Positions 42,125 to 53,391 of a stretch of DNA of 64,000 bases are shown piece after piece; within the stretch, counting starts at the first letter, position 1; each line of letters begins with the position of its first letter. Source of the stretch: Bacteroidales bacterium UBA6431 (GTDB taxonomy: Bacteria; Bacteroidota; Bacteroidia; Bacteroidales; UBA932); assembly GCA_002439095.1 (NCBI GenBank), contig DJOT01000007.1:92801-156800 (forward strand), in the 5' to 3' direction. The translations under genes and the position numbers were made by a program. The notes under the pieces are model-generated. The model was given only the letters and a program-made list of their open reading frames with translations. It searched no databases and was not told where the DNA came from.

Positions 42125-42904
42125 CTAATTCAGCGGCAGATCCGTACTTACGGAAGAAAGCAACTTGGTCTGGCTGCCGCTTTCGGATGCCTCTCCGCTG
42201 CAATAGTCGAAAGTCACCTTGCGCTCCCCTCTGAAAGAAAGGTAGCGGATCGTCATCTTGACCGTCTTCCCACCCGTGTCAGGAAGGGCAGACAAGTCGA
42301 AAGCCACTATTCCGTTCATATTGATGCCTCCCATGTTAAACTTGTCTTTGAGAGTGTCGTGACGGAACTCAAGATAATAAGGGTCCTCAGCATCCGCTCC
42401 CGTGACAAGATTGACGGCATGCGGTTCGTGCGGATTGCCCCAGTCTGCACAGAAGGCGAGAGTAAGATACCCGTCCTCCAGCACTGTGACCCAATTGTCG
42501 ATTATCTCGATCGGGGCTGTACCGTAGGCTTCGTCATCCTGCACCCTGTCACCTTTGCTCTGCACAACAGATTTGGTACGTACGCTGTCAATCCAGTTGA
42601 CCTCCACTGCCCTGTCGAACTTCATACCCGTTCCGGCGTGCTCATACGGACCCTTGTCCGTGAAATTGGTGAGGGCCCTCACCTGTTTGCCCTTGAAAGG
42701 CGACGCCTGCACATTGAGAGGCTTGAGGGTCGTCTTGTCATCGAGCTGGAGATAGAACTCCCCGCCCTCGCTGGTCTTGCAGGTGACAAGAGCATTAGGG
42801 TACATCATAGAATAATCAGGCCCATTGTCTTTCAAACATGAAGATAGGCCCAAAATGGCTGCAGCAAGCATGACGCCTGCAACGATTGTTCTTTTCATAT
42901 CCAT
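42125..42904 (-). CDS. NigD-like lipoprotein
   Basis: From the ATG at 42904 the 259-residue protein begins MDMKRTIVAGVMLAAAILGL, with lipobox LSSC. The following DYSMMYPNALVTCKTSEGGE, FYLQLDDKTTLKP, a central beta-barrel/OB-like part and the late MNGIVAFDLSALPDTGGKTV strand fit the NigD N- and C-terminal domains found in Bacteroidales. NigD was named from a bacteriocin (nigrescin) locus, but most homologues have no known role. A longer frame to 43015 is less likely because the signal would be internal. It lies upstream of the ECF sigma gene. Confidence 0.82.
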   Translation of the reverse strand: MDMKRTIVAGVMLAAAILGLSSCLKDNGPDYSMMYPNALVTCKTSEGGEFYLQLDDKTTLKPLNVQASPFKGKQVRALTNFTDKGPYEHAGTGMKFDRAVEVNWIDSVRTKSVVQSKGDRVQDDEAYGTAPIEIIDNWVTVLEDGYLTLAFCADWGNPHEPHAVNLVTGADAEDPYYLEFRHDTLKDKFNMGGINMNGIVAFDLSALPDTGGKTVKMTIRYLSFRGERKVTFDYCSGEASESGSQTKLLSSVSTDLPLN

Positions 42905-43024
42905 CAAATTTAAAACTTTTACTCTATAAATGCACAAAACTGCGAAACCTTGCATGCCACGGCAAAAAAATTGCGGCCGTCCCGCAAAAGGTCCGGCCGC
43001 AGATTTGCATGTCACTCTCCGGGA

Positions 43025-44257
43025 CTAGTCCCAATTGAGGATCTTCTTGAAATCGTATTCTTCAGGATTGTCCACATAGGCCTTGGCAGCCTCATAGTCC
43101 TCCTCGCTGAGGAAGTGGCAGATGTGGTTGAAGTAGTTCTTGGCAGTGCCGCAGTTGATGTCCACGCGGCGCGGCGGAATCTTGCCTTCTGCGTTCTGGA
43201 GGCTGTGCAGGTAGAGAGGACGGGCTTCGCCGTACGCGTCAACATAGACCATGCATCCGGTCTCGCCTTTGGTATAAAGGTCATAGACACCCATGGCCAG
43301 TTCCGTGCAGTATGTAAGGTCGAAAGCCACCGGATCTTGGCAGCGGATGTCGTAGCCGATCTCGACAGGACGGGTCTTCACCTTGAGGCGGGTCTTCTTC
43401 ATCGCCTTCTCGAGAAGTTCATCGAAGAGGACAGACTTGGAGATCTTTCCGAGTTCCGGGTGTCCGTGCTCATCGTAAGTCATGTGCACGCCGGCAGACT
43501 TGATGTCGTCCTCCGCAAGATCGTGGAACACACCCTCGGCCACCACTACAGTGCCATAGTCAAGCCCGAGCACCTTGCGCCTGATGATGGAGGAGAGGGC
43601 GAGCTTGATGATCTTGTCGATGGAGATCTCCGTCTTGTTGAACATCTCCGGGATGATGGTCATAGGGCAATGGGTAGCCTCGCCGATGCCGAGCGCGAGA
43701 TGGCCGGCAGAGCGTCCCATCGCTGAAATGAGCAGCCAGTTGCCTGATGTGCGGGCATCCTCGTAGACCGTGGCAGCGATGTGGGCACCCTCGTTCTTGG
43801 CGGAGTTGAAGCCGAAAGTAGGAGCATTGTCCGGAAGAGGGAGATCGTTGTCGATGGTCTTAGGGACGTGGATGTTGCGGATAGGGTACTTGTGCTTCTC
43901 GAGGAAGATGGCGATACGGTTGGCCGTGGAGGCCGTATCATCGCCGCCGACCGTGACAAGCAGTTTGATGTTGTTGTCCTTGAAGAGGTCGAGATTGAAA
44001 TTCTTCTCGAAATCCTCGTCTGTCGGCTTGAAACGGCTCATCTGGAGGTGAGAACCGCCACGCTTGAAATAATAGTCAGCCTTGAGGAAGTCAATGTCTT
44101 CAGTGCGCGGAGTCTTGGAGAAAAGGCCGCTGTAACCACCATGAAGGCCGATGACCCTGAAGCCGTTGCTCAAAAAAGTCTTGGCGACTGAACACACGAC
44201 AGTGTTCATTCCGGGAGCTGGCCCGCCGCCGCAAAGGATAATTACGGAATCTTTCAT
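43025..44257 (-). CDS. 6-phosphofructokinase, probably pyrophosphate-dependent type
   Basis: The enzyme phosphorylates fructose 6-phosphate. The 410-residue protein has CGGGPAPGMNTVVCSVAKTF, TVGGDDTASTA, the catalytic PKTIDNDLP and AMGRSAGHLALGIGEA. The second Asp in GGDD (ATP enzymes have GGDG) and the length above 400 point to the PPi-using clade, although sequence cannot settle the phosphoryl donor. I begin at MKDSVIILCGGG (44257), 21 bases after a -7 promoter element. It is divergent from ligA. Confidence 0.9.
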   Translation of the reverse strand: MKDSVIILCGGGPAPGMNTVVCSVAKTFLSNGFRVIGLHGGYSGLFSKTPRTEDIDFLKADYYFKRGGSHLQMSRFKPTDEDFEKNFNLDLFKDNNIKLLVTVGGDDTASTANRIAIFLEKHKYPIRNIHVPKTIDNDLPLPDNAPTFGFNSAKNEGAHIAATVYEDARTSGNWLLISAMGRSAGHLALGIGEATHCPMTIIPEMFNKTEISIDKIIKLALSSIIRRKVLGLDYGTVVVAEGVFHDLAEDDIKSAGVHMTYDEHGHPELGKISKSVLFDELLEKAMKKTRLKVKTRPVEIGYDIRCQDPVAFDLTYCTELAMGVYDLYTKGETGCMVYVDAYGEARPLYLHSLQNAEGKIPPRRVDINCGTAKNYFNHICHFLSEEDYEAAKAYVDNPEEYDFKKILNWD

Positions 44258-44277
44258 TTGAAAAATATTAAATCTGA

Positions 44278-44285
44278 CAAATTTA
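44278..44285 (-). promoter_or_regulatory. Promoter -7 element of the phosphofructokinase gene
   Basis: The minus strand reads TAAATTTG, an exact consensus match, 20 bases before the ATG. Confidence 0.5.
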
Positions 44286-44390
44286 AGAAATGTCACGTTT
44301 TTTTCCAAACCAGCAAGGCCAATTCGGCAGCGATTTCAGCACAAAATCTTCTCTCGCCCCACACGGCGCATATAATTCGAAAAGAAATTG

Positions 44391-44398
44391 TAAATTTG
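44391..44398 (+). promoter_or_regulatory. Promoter -7 element of the ligA operon
   Basis: TAAATTTG ends six bases before the ligA ATG, implying a very short leader. No obvious -33 element is seen. Confidence 0.45.
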
Positions 44399-44404
44399 TA
44401 GTTT

Positions 44405-46489
44405 ATGGACAAGACAACCGCACAGAACAGGATAGAGGAACTCCGGCAGATCCTGAGAGAGAACAGCAGGCGCTACTATGTGGACAACGCTCCTACAATC
44501 AGCGACTACGAGTTCGACACCCTCATGCATGAGCTGGAGGCCCTCGAAAAGCAGTGGCCGGAACTGGACAGCCCGGACTCCCCGACCCACAAGGTCGGTT
44601 CGGATCTCGGGACGCCGGACGCCCAGGCGGCAGAAGACTCTCCGCGCGGCGGCTTCGTCCAGAGGCCCCACCGCTATCCGATGCTTTCCCTTGCCAACAC
44701 CTATTCCATCTCTGAAGTGGAGGACTTCGTCAGCCGTGCTGAGAGGGCGCTAGGGGCAAGCAGTTTCACCTACTGCTGCGAGCTCAAGTTCGACGGCACG
44801 GCCATCTGCCTCACATACAGGGACGGACAGCTTGTGATGGCGCTCACCAGAGGAGACGGCACGGTAGGCGACGACGTGACAGCCAACGCGCTGCGTATCA
44901 AGAGCATCCCCTCCCGTCTGCACGGAGACTATCCGCATGAATTCGAAATCCGCGGTGAGGTCCTTATGCCCTACGAGGCCTTCGACGCACTCAACAAGGA
45001 GCGCGAGGACAACGAAGAAGCACCCTTCGCCAACCCGCGCAACGCCGCATCCGGCTCCCTGAAACTTGCAGACCCGGATGAAGTGGCAAAGCGTGGACTC
45101 ATCTGCACCCTTTACCATATCCCGGCTGAATCTGTCACATTCGATTCGCATTGGCAGGCCCTTGACGCCGCCGCAAGCTGGGGGCTGCCGGTATCGGACA
45201 AAAGGCGCATCTGCCACAACATTCAGGAGATAGAAGAATATATCGACTACTGGGACAGCGAGAGGAAATTCCTCCCCTACGCCACCGACGGGATTGTGAT
45301 CAAAATCAACGAGCTCGCCGCCCAGCGCTCTCTCGGCTACACAGCTAAATGCCCGAGATGGGCCGTCGCCTACAAGTTCAAGGCGGAGCAGGCATGTACA
45401 AAACTTCTGAGCATCGACTATCAGGTGGGACGGACCGGAGCGGTAACCCCGGTGGCCAACCTCGACCCCGTACAGCTCAGCGGGACAGTCGTGAAAAGGG
45501 CCACCCTCAACACCGATGGCATGATGAAGGATATGGACATCCGCATCGGAGACTATGTCTTCGTGGAGAAAGGCGGCGAGATCATCCCGAAGATCACCGG
45601 AGTTGACCTGACAAAACGCGGCAAGGACACGGTGATGCCGGTATTCCCGAAAGTCTGTCCGGACTGCGGCACTACGCTAGTCAAGGACGAGGACGGGGCA
45701 AAGTGGTTCTGTCCCAACACTGAGGGCTGCCCGATGCAGATAAAGGGAAGGCTGCTGCACTTCGTGTCACGCAAGGCAATGGACATATTGGCCGGAGATT
45801 CGACCGTAGACCAGCTCTACTCCTGCCGGCTGGTCACGAGGCCCTCGGATTTTTACAAGCTCAACATGCTTCATCTGCTCGGCCTTGAAGGCTGGAAAGA
45901 GAAGTCGGCGAGGAATTTCATTGACAGCATCGCCGCCTCGAAGTCTGTCCCGTTCGACAGGGTGCTCTTCGCCCTGGGCATACGCTATGTCGGGCAGACC
46001 ACGGCGAAGAGCCTTGCGCGGCACTTCGGCGACATTGACAAGATCATCGCAGCGAGCCGGGATGAACTGCGCGAGGTGGAGGACGTGGGGGATGTTATCG
46101 CCGGAAGCGTGTATGAATATTTCCACAACTCCGCCCAGCTCGAAGAAGTGTCGAAACTCCGCCAGGCTGGACTCCAGTTCTCCATGGGCAGCTCACAGCA
46201 GGCAAAATCCGATGTTCTCAAAGGGATGACGATAGTCGTGTCAGGCAATTTCAGCGTCAGCCGCGACAGGATAAAGGAGATAATCGCGGAAAACGGTGGG
46301 AAAGCATCCTCGTCGGTCAGCGGCAAGACCGCCTTTCTTCTCGCAGGCTCCAAGCCGGGACCGGAAAAGATGAAGAAATGCGCTGAGCTGGGCATCCCGG
46401 TCAAGTCCGAAGAAGACTTCTACGCCATGCTTCCGGGTGATGATTCCATCGAAAAAAACGGGACTCCGGTCCAGGCAAGCCTCTTCTGA
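44405..46489 (+). CDS. ligA: NAD+-dependent DNA ligase
   Basis: The ligase seals nicks in replication and repair. The 694-residue protein carries domain Ia (ISDYEFDTLMHELEALEKQW), the adenylation motif ELKFDGTAICLTYRDG with the nucleophilic lysine, RGDGTVGDDVTANA, an OB fold (AVTPVANLDPVQLSGTVVKR), a four-cysteine zinc site (CPDCG and CPNTEGC), HhH repeats and a C-terminal BRCT domain (MTIVVSGNFSVSRDRIKEII). All parts are present and the length is normal. Its stop overlaps the next ATG by one base. Confidence 0.97.
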   Translation: MDKTTAQNRIEELRQILRENSRRYYVDNAPTISDYEFDTLMHELEALEKQWPELDSPDSPTHKVGSDLGTPDAQAAEDSPRGGFVQRPHRYPMLSLANTYSISEVEDFVSRAERALGASSFTYCCELKFDGTAICLTYRDGQLVMALTRGDGTVGDDVTANALRIKSIPSRLHGDYPHEFEIRGEVLMPYEAFDALNKEREDNEEAPFANPRNAASGSLKLADPDEVAKRGLICTLYHIPAESVTFDSHWQALDAAASWGLPVSDKRRICHNIQEIEEYIDYWDSERKFLPYATDGIVIKINELAAQRSLGYTAKCPRWAVAYKFKAEQACTKLLSIDYQVGRTGAVTPVANLDPVQLSGTVVKRATLNTDGMMKDMDIRIGDYVFVEKGGEIIPKITGVDLTKRGKDTVMPVFPKVCPDCGTTLVKDEDGAKWFCPNTEGCPMQIKGRLLHFVSRKAMDILAGDSTVDQLYSCRLVTRPSDFYKLNMLHLLGLEGWKEKSARNFIDSIAASKSVPFDRVLFALGIRYVGQTTAKSLARHFGDIDKIIAASRDELREVEDVGDVIAGSVYEYFHNSAQLEEVSKLRQAGLQFSMGSSQQAKSDVLKGMTIVVSGNFSVSRDRIKEIIAENGGKASSSVSGKTAFLLAGSKPGPEKMKKCAELGIPVKSEEDFYAMLPGDDSIEKNGTPVQASLF

Positions 46490-47424
46490 TGAAAGTTTCG
46501 GAGAAGATAACGGTCCTCTTCACGGACAGGATATGGTCTCTGGACACCTCCGGGTGCTCAAGGGCCTATGCCGCGCTCGTGCACCTTCTGAAACTGGTGC
46601 TGATCACCGTCAACACGTTCTCCCAAAACAAGATGGGCTACCAGTGCATCGCGCTGAGCTACTTCGTGATGATGGCCCTGGTACCGTTCGTGGCACTGCT
46701 CTTCGCCCTGACCGGCGGCCTAGGGCTCTCGGACAAGATTGCCGAGGGGCTGTACAAGATTTTCCCGGCCAACCCGGAGTTTGTAAGCACCATGATGGAA
46801 AAGGCCAACGGCCTGCTTGACACAGCCAAAGGCGGCGGCCCGGGCCTGGTGTCGTTCCTGATTTTCCTCTGGGCCATAATATGGATGATGTTCCAGGTCG
46901 AGACGGTGTTCAACAATGTCTGGGGCATCCAGAAGATTCCGCGCAAGCTCTACAAGAGGTTCGGCTTCTATATAATCGTGCTGGCCCTGTCTCCCCTGCT
47001 GGTGTTCGTCTTCAGTGCCGGGATCGCGTTCTACGCCAACGTGACCAACCTTTTCGGGCTGGATCTCTCCGACCTGCGGTTCCTGCCCAAGCTGCTGGGT
47101 TACCTGGGCTTCTACACCATCTCGATGTTCACGTTCTCGGCCATGTTCACCTTCATCCCGGCCACAAAGGTCCGGTACCGCTACGGCCTGCGTTCAGCCG
47201 CGCTCACGGCTCTGGTGTTCGTGGTTTTCCAGTACCTGTATCTGGAGACCCAGATGTTCATCGGCAAGCTCAGCAGCGCGTACGGGGTGATCGCGGCCAT
47301 CCCGCTCTTCCTCATCTGGCTCAACTACAGCTGGCAGATAATAATATACGGTGCGGAACTCACATACGGGTTCCAGAATGTTGACAAGTATAAAGTCCCG
47401 GATTGGGACAGCGAGAACAGATAA
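46489..47424 (+). CDS. YihY/BrkB family membrane protein
   Basis: The 311-residue protein has a soluble N-terminus and six hydrophobic segments. FSQNKMGYQCIALSYFVMMA and LIFLWAIIWMMFQVETVFNN, then VWGIQKIPRK, followed by FLIWLNYSWQIIIYGAELTY are characteristic of the YihY family (formerly annotated as ribonuclease BN). The molecular role is not established. The gene is coupled at both ends, to ligA and to the Rel/SpoT gene. Confidence 0.88.
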   Translation: MKVSEKITVLFTDRIWSLDTSGCSRAYAALVHLLKLVLITVNTFSQNKMGYQCIALSYFVMMALVPFVALLFALTGGLGLSDKIAEGLYKIFPANPEFVSTMMEKANGLLDTAKGGGPGLVSFLIFLWAIIWMMFQVETVFNNVWGIQKIPRKLYKRFGFYIIVLALSPLLVFVFSAGIAFYANVTNLFGLDLSDLRFLPKLLGYLGFYTISMFTFSAMFTFIPATKVRYRYGLRSAALTALVFVVFQYLYLETQMFIGKLSSAYGVIAAIPLFLIWLNYSWQIIIYGAELTYGFQNVDKYKVPDWDSENR

Positions 47425-49610
47425 TGAGTTTTTCAGAATTCACTAAGGACGACTATCGCCTGATTGACAAGGAGTACGCATCCCTGATGGATGTGGCGCG
47501 CCCGCGGCTTCGCAACGAAGAGCAGGTCCAGACCGTGCAGAAGGCGTTTGAATTCGCCAACCAGGCCCACAAGAACGTCCGCAGGCGCTCGGGAGAGCCG
47601 TACATCATACATCCCATCGAGGTGGCCAAGATCGTCGTGTCCGACATCGGACTGGGCTGCAAGTCCATCTGCGCGGCACTGCTCCATGATGTGGTGGAGG
47701 ACACAGGCTACACGGTCGAGGACATCCGCAGCCTGTTCGGGGACAAGATAGCCTCCCTGGTGGACGGTCTCACCAAGATCAAGACCGTGCTCGACAACGA
47801 GGACCGCAAGGGCGTGACCATGAGCACGGAGAGCCTCCAGGCCGAGAACTTCAAGCGCATCCTGCTCACCCTCAACGACGACGTGCGCGTGGTGCTCATC
47901 AAGCTTGCCGACCGCCTGCACAACTGCCGCACCATCGAGTACATGCCCGAGCACAAGAGGGACAAGATCCTCTCGGAGACCATGTTCATATTCATCCCCC
48001 TCGCCCACAGGCTCGGCCTCTACGGGGTCAAGTCCGAGATGGAGAACATCTGGCTCAAATACAAGGAGCCCGAGGAATACAAGGAGATCACGGAGAAGAT
48101 CAACCGCAACATAGCCGAGAGGGAAAAGGACATAGACGAGTTCATAGAACCCATTGACAAGGCTTTGAAGGCAGCCGGCTACAGTTTCACCATACGCAAG
48201 AGGATAAAGACCCCATACTCGATATGGTACAAGATGCACAACAAGCACGTCCCGTTCGAGCAGATCTTCGACCTCTACGCGGTGCGCATAGTCTTCACCC
48301 CAAAACTCGACGGCCCGCAGAACGAAAGAGACCAGGCCTACCTCATATTCTCCACGATCACAAGCCTTTACAGGGAAAACGTAAGCCGCCGCCGGGACTG
48401 GATAGCCCAGCCCAAGAACAACGGCTACGAGGCCCTGCACTGCACTCTGATGAGCCACGCCGGAGTATGGGTGGAAGTCCAGATCCGCTCCCGCAGGATG
48501 GACGACATAGCCGAGAAGGGCATCGCAGCCCACTGGGCCTACAAAAAAGACGGATACATATCGGAAAACGACTCCGAGATGGACAAGTGGCTGGCTCAGG
48601 TGCATGACATTCTGCTGAGCAACGACGTCAGTGCCCTGGAGCTGCTGGACATCATCCACAAGGACCTGGTGAGCTCGGAGATCGTGGTCTTCACCCCGAA
48701 AGGCGAACAGAAGTCAATCCTCAACGGAGCCACGGCCCTCGATTTCGCCTACATGATACACAGCCACATAGGCAACTCGGCCATCGCCGCCAAGATCAAC
48801 ATGAAACTCGTCCCCCTCTCCCAGCCGCTAAAGTCCGGAGACCAGGTCGAGATCATCACCGCAACCAACGCCACCCCGAAGATGGAGTGGCTCCAGTTCC
48901 TCCAGACCAGATATGCCAGGACGAGGGTGATCGAGTACTTCAGGGCGGACCGGGACAACATCGCAGCCGACGGAAAGAAGATCTACGAGGAGCGCCTGCG
49001 TCAGATGGGCCTGAAAAACACCCATGCACTGCTGAAGAGGTTCATGGACTTCAACCAGATCCGCGATGCCGAGGAACTGTATTTCCGTGTCGGGCTGGGC
49101 GTGCTCGGGCCGGAACAGTTCAAATCCATCATAGACGAGGAGAGCCTCACTTCAGGGGAGAAGAAGAAACTCACCATGAAGGGCGACAACAACCTGAAAT
49201 ACAAGATGGCCGAGTGCTGCAACCCGATACCGGGTGACCCTGTGGTGGGATTCCTCACGGACAACAACACCGTCGTCGTCCACAAGAAATCGTGCGAAGT
49301 CGCTGAACGTCTGGCAAGCCGCTTCGGCAACAGGATAGTGATGCCCCAGTGGACGGCAGCCGAGCAGCACGAATACCCAATCAAGATTTCCCTCAAGGGC
49401 CTGGACAGGATAGGTCTGCTGAGCGAAATCTCAAGTTTCATCTCCAAGACCATGGGCATCAACATCCGCAAGCTGCAGCTCACTGCGGACGGAGGTCTTT
49501 TCGAGGGCAACATAGAGCTGAGGGTCAAGGACAAGGGAATCCTGGAAGACATGGTCGAAGGGCTCAAGAAAATCAGCGGTATCCAGGATGTGGTCAGGAC
49601 AGATATTTGA
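47424..49610 (+). CDS. Bifunctional (p)ppGpp synthetase/hydrolase (Rel/SpoT)
   Basis: The 728-residue protein carries the HD hydrolase domain (IHPIEVAKIVVSDIGLGCKS, LLHDVVEDTGYTVEDI), the synthetase domain (RIKTPYSIWYKMHNKHVPFE, QIFDLYAVRIVF, AEKGIAAHWAYK), a TGS domain (EIVVFTPKGEQKSILNGATA) and a C-terminal ACT domain (LKGLDRIGLLSEISSFIS). Both catalytic halves look intact, so it can probably make and degrade the alarmone. The start at MSFSEFTKDDYR overlaps the YihY stop by one base. Confidence 0.95.
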   Translation: MSFSEFTKDDYRLIDKEYASLMDVARPRLRNEEQVQTVQKAFEFANQAHKNVRRRSGEPYIIHPIEVAKIVVSDIGLGCKSICAALLHDVVEDTGYTVEDIRSLFGDKIASLVDGLTKIKTVLDNEDRKGVTMSTESLQAENFKRILLTLNDDVRVVLIKLADRLHNCRTIEYMPEHKRDKILSETMFIFIPLAHRLGLYGVKSEMENIWLKYKEPEEYKEITEKINRNIAEREKDIDEFIEPIDKALKAAGYSFTIRKRIKTPYSIWYKMHNKHVPFEQIFDLYAVRIVFTPKLDGPQNERDQAYLIFSTITSLYRENVSRRRDWIAQPKNNGYEALHCTLMSHAGVWVEVQIRSRRMDDIAEKGIAAHWAYKKDGYISENDSEMDKWLAQVHDILLSNDVSALELLDIIHKDLVSSEIVVFTPKGEQKSILNGATALDFAYMIHSHIGNSAIAAKINMKLVPLSQPLKSGDQVEIITATNATPKMEWLQFLQTRYARTRVIEYFRADRDNIAADGKKIYEERLRQMGLKNTHALLKRFMDFNQIRDAEELYFRVGLGVLGPEQFKSIIDEESLTSGEKKKLTMKGDNNLKYKMAECCNPIPGDPVVGFLTDNNTVVVHKKSCEVAERLASRFGNRIVMPQWTAAEQHEYPIKISLKGLDRIGLLSEISSFISKTMGINIRKLQLTADGGLFEGNIELRVKDKGILEDMVEGLKKISGIQDVVRTDI

Positions 49611-49617
49611 CAGCAGC

Positions 49618-51405
49618 ATGAAAAAGTTTCTACCCCTCATATTGACCTTGGCGGTCATATTCATACCGATGATGTTCACGCACTCCTGCGCCAACACCAC
49701 CCAGGCGCCGAGCGGAGGCGACAAGGACACGATCCCTCCTTACATCATCGACATACGCCCTCTGCCGGGAGCGGTCGGTGTGCCCGTGAACGGCGCCAAG
49801 TTCGTCTTCCGCTTCAATGAGTTCGTCACCATCAAGCAGGCCACCAACATCTTCCTCTCCCCTCCCCAGCAGAAGCCGCCGAAAGCCAAGTTAAGAGGAA
49901 AGAATCTCGTGGTCAGCTTCGAGGAGCCGCTTCAGGAGAGCACCACCTACACGCTCAGCTTCACTGACGCCATCGCCGATGCCAACGAGGGCAACATGTT
50001 CGCCGGCTACACTTATGTCTTCTCTACCGGAGACAGCATCGACTCCAGGATGGTCACCGGCACAGTGCAGGACTGCAACACGCTCGCCCCGGTCAAGGGG
50101 GCCACCGTCCTGCTGCACACCGACCTGTCGGACTCAGCCGTCTACAAGACAAGGCCTTATGCAGCCGTCAAGACAGATGACTGGGGATTCTTCGCCCTGC
50201 CTTTCATCAAGGACACACTCTACCGGCTCTACGCCATCAAGGACTCTGACAACGACAACATCTTCAACCCCGAGACGGAGACCGTGGCCTTCGTGGACTC
50301 TGTGATAAGGCCGGTCCTGACCGCCAGCGACACTGTCCGTGAGATACTCCGCTACGACATGAAAGACACCGTAGCCTGCCTTGCACGCCGCAGCCAGTAC
50401 GAGCTCAACCTCTTCCGCGAGAGACCGTCCAAGCAATACATCGTCAACAAGGAGCGCACAGCCGAAAGGGCTGCCTACATCACTTTCATGGCCCCTGACG
50501 CGGTAATCGATTCCATCACGATCGACGGATACCGCCAGAGCCAGATAGTCAGCCAGTTCAACATCATGCGGGACAGTCTGGAACTCTGGATCAACAGCCG
50601 CCGTGCAGCCCCGGACACCATGAAGATAGGAGTCACATACCTCAAGACCGACTCCCTCGGAGTCCTCGCCCCGGCGACCGAGCAGATAAAACTCGCTCTG
50701 GCGAATGACAAAAGGACCTACTCCAAACGCTCCCGCAAGAGTCTCAAGCAGGAAGACACAACCTGCGTGTTTTCTCTCACGGCAGACTCGAAGATGGTGG
50801 AACAGAACGGCTTCGAGATGGTTTTCCGCTACCCGATCATCCGGGAGAGTTTCGACTCCATCAGATTCACCGCGATAACACCCCGGCAGACCGAGCAGAA
50901 GATGAGTTTCAGTGTCGAGCGCGACAGCCTCAACCTGCGGCGATACATCCTCAAGCCCGGAGAGAAACTCCAGCACGGCTATGAATACATAATGAGAGTG
51001 CCGCACAAGGCTTTCCGCGACATCAACGGATTCTGGTCCGACAGTCTTGAGGTCAAATGCAGCCTCCCGGACGACGACAAGCTCAGCACGCTTGAGGCCG
51101 AGATGAGTGGAGTGGACCGCAAGTACATCGTGGATCTGCTCAACGAGAAGAGAGACAAGGTGCTGCGAAGCTACATCATAGACACCGACACCACCCTGCT
51201 CTTCCCTTACCTTTCCGAGGGAGGCTACTGCATCCGCATCACCGAAGACAGCAACCGCAACTCCATAGTGGATTCGGGCTCGATACTCGAGCACCGCCAG
51301 CCGGAGAAGGTCAAATTCTACGAGGTTGACGGGGGCAAGTTCATCAAGATCCCGGCAGGGGCCGAAGTGACACAGAAGATTAATCTGTCAGAGATATTCA
51401 GATGA
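49618..51405 (+). CDS. Lipoprotein with N-terminal Ig-like (Big_5) domain
   Basis: From MKKFLPLILTLAVIFIPMMF the 595-residue protein has a lipoprotein signal with Cys after FTHSC, then CANTTQAPSGGDKDTIPPYI and an SbsA-type Ig-like domain (to about residue 130: GVPVNGAKFVFRFNEFVTIK, FEEPLQESTTYTLSFTDAIA). A carboxypeptidase-regulatory-like part and long beta-rich tail follow. It belongs to a group of large Bacteroidetes surface lipoproteins beginning NTTQAPSGG; their function is unknown. It lies in the operon between the Rel/SpoT gene and a beta-barrel gene. Confidence 0.8.
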   Translation: MKKFLPLILTLAVIFIPMMFTHSCANTTQAPSGGDKDTIPPYIIDIRPLPGAVGVPVNGAKFVFRFNEFVTIKQATNIFLSPPQQKPPKAKLRGKNLVVSFEEPLQESTTYTLSFTDAIADANEGNMFAGYTYVFSTGDSIDSRMVTGTVQDCNTLAPVKGATVLLHTDLSDSAVYKTRPYAAVKTDDWGFFALPFIKDTLYRLYAIKDSDNDNIFNPETETVAFVDSVIRPVLTASDTVREILRYDMKDTVACLARRSQYELNLFRERPSKQYIVNKERTAERAAYITFMAPDAVIDSITIDGYRQSQIVSQFNIMRDSLELWINSRRAAPDTMKIGVTYLKTDSLGVLAPATEQIKLALANDKRTYSKRSRKSLKQEDTTCVFSLTADSKMVEQNGFEMVFRYPIIRESFDSIRFTAITPRQTEQKMSFSVERDSLNLRRYILKPGEKLQHGYEYIMRVPHKAFRDINGFWSDSLEVKCSLPDDDKLSTLEAEMSGVDRKYIVDLLNEKRDKVLRSYIIDTDTTLLFPYLSEGGYCIRITEDSNRNSIVDSGSILEHRQPEKVKFYEVDGGKFIKIPAGAEVTQKINLSEIFR

Positions 51406-52173
51406 AGACGATTTTAAAGATCCTTTCCGCCCTGTTGCTCCTTGCACCGACCGGGCTTGAAGCCCAGGACAGCACCGCCGTCGTGAAGAAGCTCCGGCCG
51501 ATAAACGACTACTCGCTGATCGGAGTCAACTACGGCGTCACCTTCGCAAACACCTGGTTCAGCCCGACCAAGCATAACGCGGAGTATGTTTTCTCCACCA
51601 ACTATGTCTCCGTCACCTACACCAAATTCAGCAAGCTCTTCGACCGCATGCCATACTTCGCCCTGGTGCTCGGGGCAGCCATGGGCAACGAGGGCTATGC
51701 CTTCAAGGCCGACAAGGAGACAGGAATCTCCGCCGATGTCGACGGGGCCACACGCTGCTCGATACAGGTGATCGAATTTCCGGCGATGATGCAGTTCCAC
51801 TACGACTTCGAACCGGCCAAGATCATGGCCAACGCCGGTGTCTACGGCGGCTGGAGACGCAGCATCACCCGTTCCGGCCCATCTCTGGAGTCGGAATGGG
51901 CGGACAAGTTCCGCAGCTACGAGCGCCGCTTCGACTATGGTTTCCAGGGAGGCGGTGGATTCGCCCTGATATTCGACCCGGTCGAGATACACTTCAATTG
52001 CCTGCTGCGCTGGTCGTGGTCCAACCTCTACGAGCCGGACTACAAGAGCAAGTACTACAACAACTACGCATACCCCCTGGACATAATGGCCACCGTCGGC
52101 CTGCATTTCCAACTCTCAAGGCGCAGGGGTAAAACACGGAAAGAAATAAAACAGGAAGCATATAATATCGTTT

Positions 52174-53387
<1,214 letters not shown>

Positions 53388-53391
<4 letters not shown>

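Noticed and set aside
42905..42912. TAAATTTG on the minus strand immediately before the NigD-like start
   Set aside because: It abuts the ATG at 42904, so a start site would fall at or after the start codon; without a -33 element I do not call it a promoter.
47433..48659. Long open frame (408 codons) on the minus strand within the Rel/SpoT gene
   Set aside because: It is the antisense of a clearly conserved enzyme, rich in Val/Leu/His/Glu as expected for reverse-frame shadows of GC-rich genes, with no family resemblance.
50134..51294. Open frame of 386 codons on the minus strand opposite the Ig-like lipoprotein gene
   Set aside because: Shadow frame; the plus strand has the signal peptide, domain match and operon coupling.
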